Shown here: positions 5,925 to 7,685 of the stretch, in pieces | Numbering within the stretch: position 1 is the stretch's first letter | Layout of the letters: each line of letters starts with the position of its first letter | NCBI GenBank assembly: GCA_937925655.1 | Contig: CALAMC010000051.1 | Span: 1-7,685, forward strand | Source: an uncultured candidate division Zixibacteria bacterium | GTDB taxonomy: Bacteria; Zixibacteria; MSB-5A5; GN15; PGXB01 | DNA: 7,685 nt | Direction of reading: 5' to 3' | The notes under the pieces: generated by a model | Seen by the model: the letters and a program-made list of their open reading frames with translations, nothing else | Told to the model about the DNA's origin: nothing | The model's database searches: none | Made by a program: the position numbers and the translations under genes

Positions 5925-5952
5925 ATGGCAAAACAATTTTCAAGGATAAGCC

Positions 5953-6921
5953 ATGCCGCAGTTAACGGTTGAAAAATTATATAAAGAACGCAAAGACTTT
6001 TTCGATCTGACCCTGCTCAATTCCGAAAAAGGTCTCAAAAAGAAACTGGTCAACGCCGAAATTCATCGGCCGGGCCTGGCCCTGACCGGATTTTTCGAAC
6101 GCTTCCCCAACCGGCGCACGCAGGTGCTGGGACAAACGGAAATCACGTATGTTTCGCAGTGGTCGCCGGAGACGCTGCGCGAACGGACCGAAAAGTTATT
6201 TTCCCAGAATATCCCGCTGATGATTATCTCCAAGGGTATCACGCCGCCGATCGAGTTTCTGGCCATCGCCGACAAATATGAAACCGCCGTTTTTTCATCG
6301 CGGTTGAGCACCTCGGAGCTGACCACCCGTCTGGCGGCCTATCTGGATATAATCTTCGCCCCGTCGATAACCCGCCACGGGACACTGGTTGACGTCTATG
6401 GCGTCGGCCTGCTTTACACCGGCAAGTCGGGCATCGGCAAATCGGAAGTCGCGCTCGACCTGATCGAACGCGGGCACCGCCTGGTGGCCGACGACGTCAT
6501 CCGCATCACCCGCAAGTCCGCCGACCTGGTGGTCGGCACCGGTTCGGAGCTTCTGGGTCATCACATGGAAATCCGCGGCATCGGCATTATCGACGTGGAA
6601 AAGCTGTTCGGCATCCGCGGCATCAGGATTCAGAAACGTATCGAAGTCGAGGTGCATCTGTCGCACTGGTCGGAAGATCAGGAGTACGAACGTCTCGGGG
6701 CCGAGGACCGCTATACGACCATTCTGGGGGTGCCTATCCCGCTGGTGGATATCCCGATTTCTCCGGGGAAAAACATCACGGTGATATCCGAAGTGATTGC
6801 GATGAATCATATGCTCAAGGTGTACGGTGAAAATACGGCGGCGGAGTTTTCGAAACGGCTGGCGGAACGGATTCACCGACAGTCGATGACCCGGGAGTAT
6901 CTCGAATCGGATTATGAATAG
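5953..6921 (+). CDS. hprK: HPr kinase/phosphorylase
   Basis: A 322-aa cytoplasmic enzyme of the HprK family, which phosphorylates the PTS protein HPr at a regulatory serine using ATP or pyrophosphate and also removes that phosphate. The N-terminal domain (about 1-130) contains FERFPNRRTQVLGQTEI (48-64), typical of the family. The catalytic domain has SITRHGTLVDVYGVG (138-152) with the conserved His142, the Walker A loop TGKSGIGKSE (156-165), RGHRLVADD (173-181), the family signature MEIRGIGIIDVEKLFGIRGI (205-224), and the C-terminal block IPISPGKNITVISEVIAMN (267-285). The length matches the usual 310-330 aa and no key residue is missing. Start: ATG with AAGGA six bases upstream. It overlaps the next gene by eight bases, so the two form an operon. 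HPr and the PTS EI genes are not in the window; in many Gram-negative bacteria HprK serves a regulatory PTS rather than sugar uptake. Confidence 0.97.
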   Translation: MPQLTVEKLYKERKDFFDLTLLNSEKGLKKKLVNAEIHRPGLALTGFFERFPNRRTQVLGQTEITYVSQWSPETLRERTEKLFSQNIPLMIISKGITPPIEFLAIADKYETAVFSSRLSTSELTTRLAAYLDIIFAPSITRHGTLVDVYGVGLLYTGKSGIGKSEVALDLIERGHRLVADDVIRITRKSADLVVGTGSELLGHHMEIRGIGIIDVEKLFGIRGIRIQKRIEVEVHLSHWSEDQEYERLGAEDRYTTILGVPIPLVDIPISPGKNITVISEVIAMNHMLKVYGENTAAEFSKRLAERIHRQSMTREYLESDYE

Positions 6922-7366
6922 AGACAAACTCGTGCAAAGAATAGTGTGGATTGCACTATTCGTTGCCTTTTTCGTCATTTACCTCAATTACATAAAAAGC
7001 CAGCCCGAACCGGAGCCGGTAAAAAAGATCGTCGTGTATTATACGGCCTGGAGCATGGACGTCGCCGCCGACCTGTCGTGCCGTGATTTGGTGACATTCA
7101 ATCAGTCGGTCACTTTATCGGGAACGCTTCAGGTCACGGAATTCATGACGGCGCTGTCGCGGGCCGATCTCCGTGAGTTCGCGGACATGGACAGCATCGA
7201 TCCGCGCATCTGCTGTCTATTATATGATCGCGATGACGGCGTGGTTAAGACCATTTCTTTCAGCCGCACCATGCTCATGCAGATTGATGATGTCACTTTT
7301 GAAGCCGACGGGCCGCTATTTCAACTGGTATTGCGCTATTTGCCCTCCGATTATCTGGAAACGTAA
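6914..7366 (+). CDS. Single-pass membrane protein of unknown function, downstream of hprK
   Basis: A 150-aa protein that I do not recognise. A short basic N-terminus (MNRDKLVQR) is followed by one strong transmembrane segment (about 9-27, RIVWIALFVAFFVIYLNYI) that probably acts as an uncleaved anchor. A Pro/Glu linker (30-36) leads into a soluble domain of about 110 residues, expected outside the cytoplasm, with beta-like segments (KKIVVYYTAW, QSVTLSGTLQV, VVKTISFSRTMLMQ). It has Cys56 and an adjacent pair, Cys100-Cys101, that could form a disulphide. The start at 6914 overlaps the hprK stop by eight bases and no Shine-Dalgarno is clear, so translation is probably coupled to hprK. It has the same strand and composition as hprK, so co-transcription is likely; a functional link to PTS control is possible but only inferred from position. 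Confidence 0.85.
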   Translation: MNRDKLVQRIVWIALFVAFFVIYLNYIKSQPEPEPVKKIVVYYTAWSMDVAADLSCRDLVTFNQSVTLSGTLQVTEFMTALSRADLREFADMDSIDPRICCLLYDRDDGVVKTISFSRTMLMQIDDVTFEADGPLFQLVLRYLPSDYLET

Positions 7367-7412
7367 CCATTATTTGATTCCGCAACATTTTGCATTGTAG
7401 TCACTTCTAACG

Positions 7413-7481
7413 AAATGGGTTCGTTCTTGAATATTTTTCATTTTTTTTGCCCCCTTCCCGGCGTGGTAATTTGGATGTAAT
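7413..7481 (+). repeat. T-rich intergenic repeat, copy 1
   Basis: It begins AAATGGGTTCGTTCTTGAAT, identical for 20 bases to copy 2 at 7618. Both then show a TTTTTCATTTTT tract, a C-rich CTTCCC segment, and an AATTTTGGAT-like end. Overall the two copies align over about 68 bases with a few changes. Copy 1 is also preceded by AACGAA, which can pair with TTCGTT within the repeat. Strand is arbitrary. Confidence 0.8.
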
Positions 7482-7617
7482 GGCATGTACCATAATATAG
7501 TGCAACGCGCCATAATGGTATCGGGTGGGAGGGTATATAGATAGAAACTCTTCATGCTTATGGCTTGCGTCGCGTCCGCCGCCCGCTCAATACAAAGGAT
7601 AATGGGCGGTTACGGCA

Positions 7618-7685
7618 AAATGGGTTCGTTCTTGAATTTTTTTCATTTTTCGCTCCTTCCCCGATGCAAAATTTTGGATATAAGT
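7618..7685 (+). repeat. T-rich intergenic repeat, copy 2 (runs to window end)
   Basis: Direct copy of the 7413 repeat, 205 bases downstream, with the same 20-base head, T-tract, C-rich segment and TTTTGGAT end. It may continue beyond the window. Neither copy encodes a plausible protein. The pattern suggests a dispersed intergenic repeat of the host genome. Confidence 0.8.

Larger units (their letters stand above)
7367..7685. other. Gene-free stretch after the hprK operon
   Basis: About 320 bases with no convincing gene. It holds two copies of a T-rich repeat (7413-7481 and 7618-7685). Between them lie a CCATAAT direct repeat (in 7489-7516), a TACCAT/ATGGTA inverted pair, and CCGCCC/GGGCGG arms (near 7577 and 7604) that could pair. 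No strong terminator for the hprK operon was found; the T-runs follow no GC-rich stem. Confidence 0.6.

Noticed and set aside
7370..7555. 61-codon minus-strand frame after the hprK operon
   Set aside because: It spans the T-rich repeat, has no ribosome site and no protein-like pattern.
1..7685. CRISPR array or phage-defence system
   Set aside because: No regularly spaced repeats with unique spacers and no recognisable defence genes; the 21-bp repeats are directly adjacent with no spacers.

Overview
The window joins two blocks of different character at a tRNA-Asn gene. It looks like bacterial chromosome from a diderm (Gram-negative-type) lineage. The right half has a predicted outer-membrane-like beta-strand protein, a secreted two-PDZ protein and an HPr kinase/phosphorylase in a non-proteobacterial arrangement. 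A poorly cultured phylum of the Zixibacteria/FCB kind is my best guess, but this is inference from general style and not a database match.

Left block (1 to about 3330, all genes on the minus strand, visibly GC-richer than the right half): a compact cassette read right to left. It contains a 73-aa protein, a DUF2924 protein, a 537-aa large serine recombinase and a 144-aa helix-turn-helix protein. The last three genes are joined by 4-base ATGA stop/start overlaps, each start with a strong Shine-Dalgarno inside the preceding gene, so they should be translated as one coupled unit. The cassette is probably a mobile element or the recombination module of one. Its far end lies beyond base 1, and I found no attachment-site duplication inside the window. 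About 430 bases upstream of the first gene (2908-3336) hold no convincing gene, only a small start-less reading frame and a short hairpin.

Junction (3337-3660): a complete tRNA-Asn(GTT), minus strand with encoded CCA, is driven by a near-perfect sigma-70 promoter about 150 bases upstream. The long leader holds three imperfect 21-bp tandem repeats inside a 9-bp inverted repeat. Two hairpins follow the tRNA, the second a plausible terminator. The GC-rich cassette lies on the 3' side of the tRNA, the usual side for integrated DNA.

Right block (3660-7685, plus strand): a predicted exported beta-rich protein built of about three 81-residue units, each opening with an NPDG motif; a periplasmic two-PDZ protein with a C-terminal coiled coil and no protease domain; a strong terminator; then a short operon of hprK and an overlapping single-pass membrane protein. 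The hprK promoter carries an operator-like inverted repeat. The window ends in a gene-free stretch (7367-7685) with two copies, 205 bases apart, of a roughly 68-base T-rich repeat that looks like a dispersed intergenic element.
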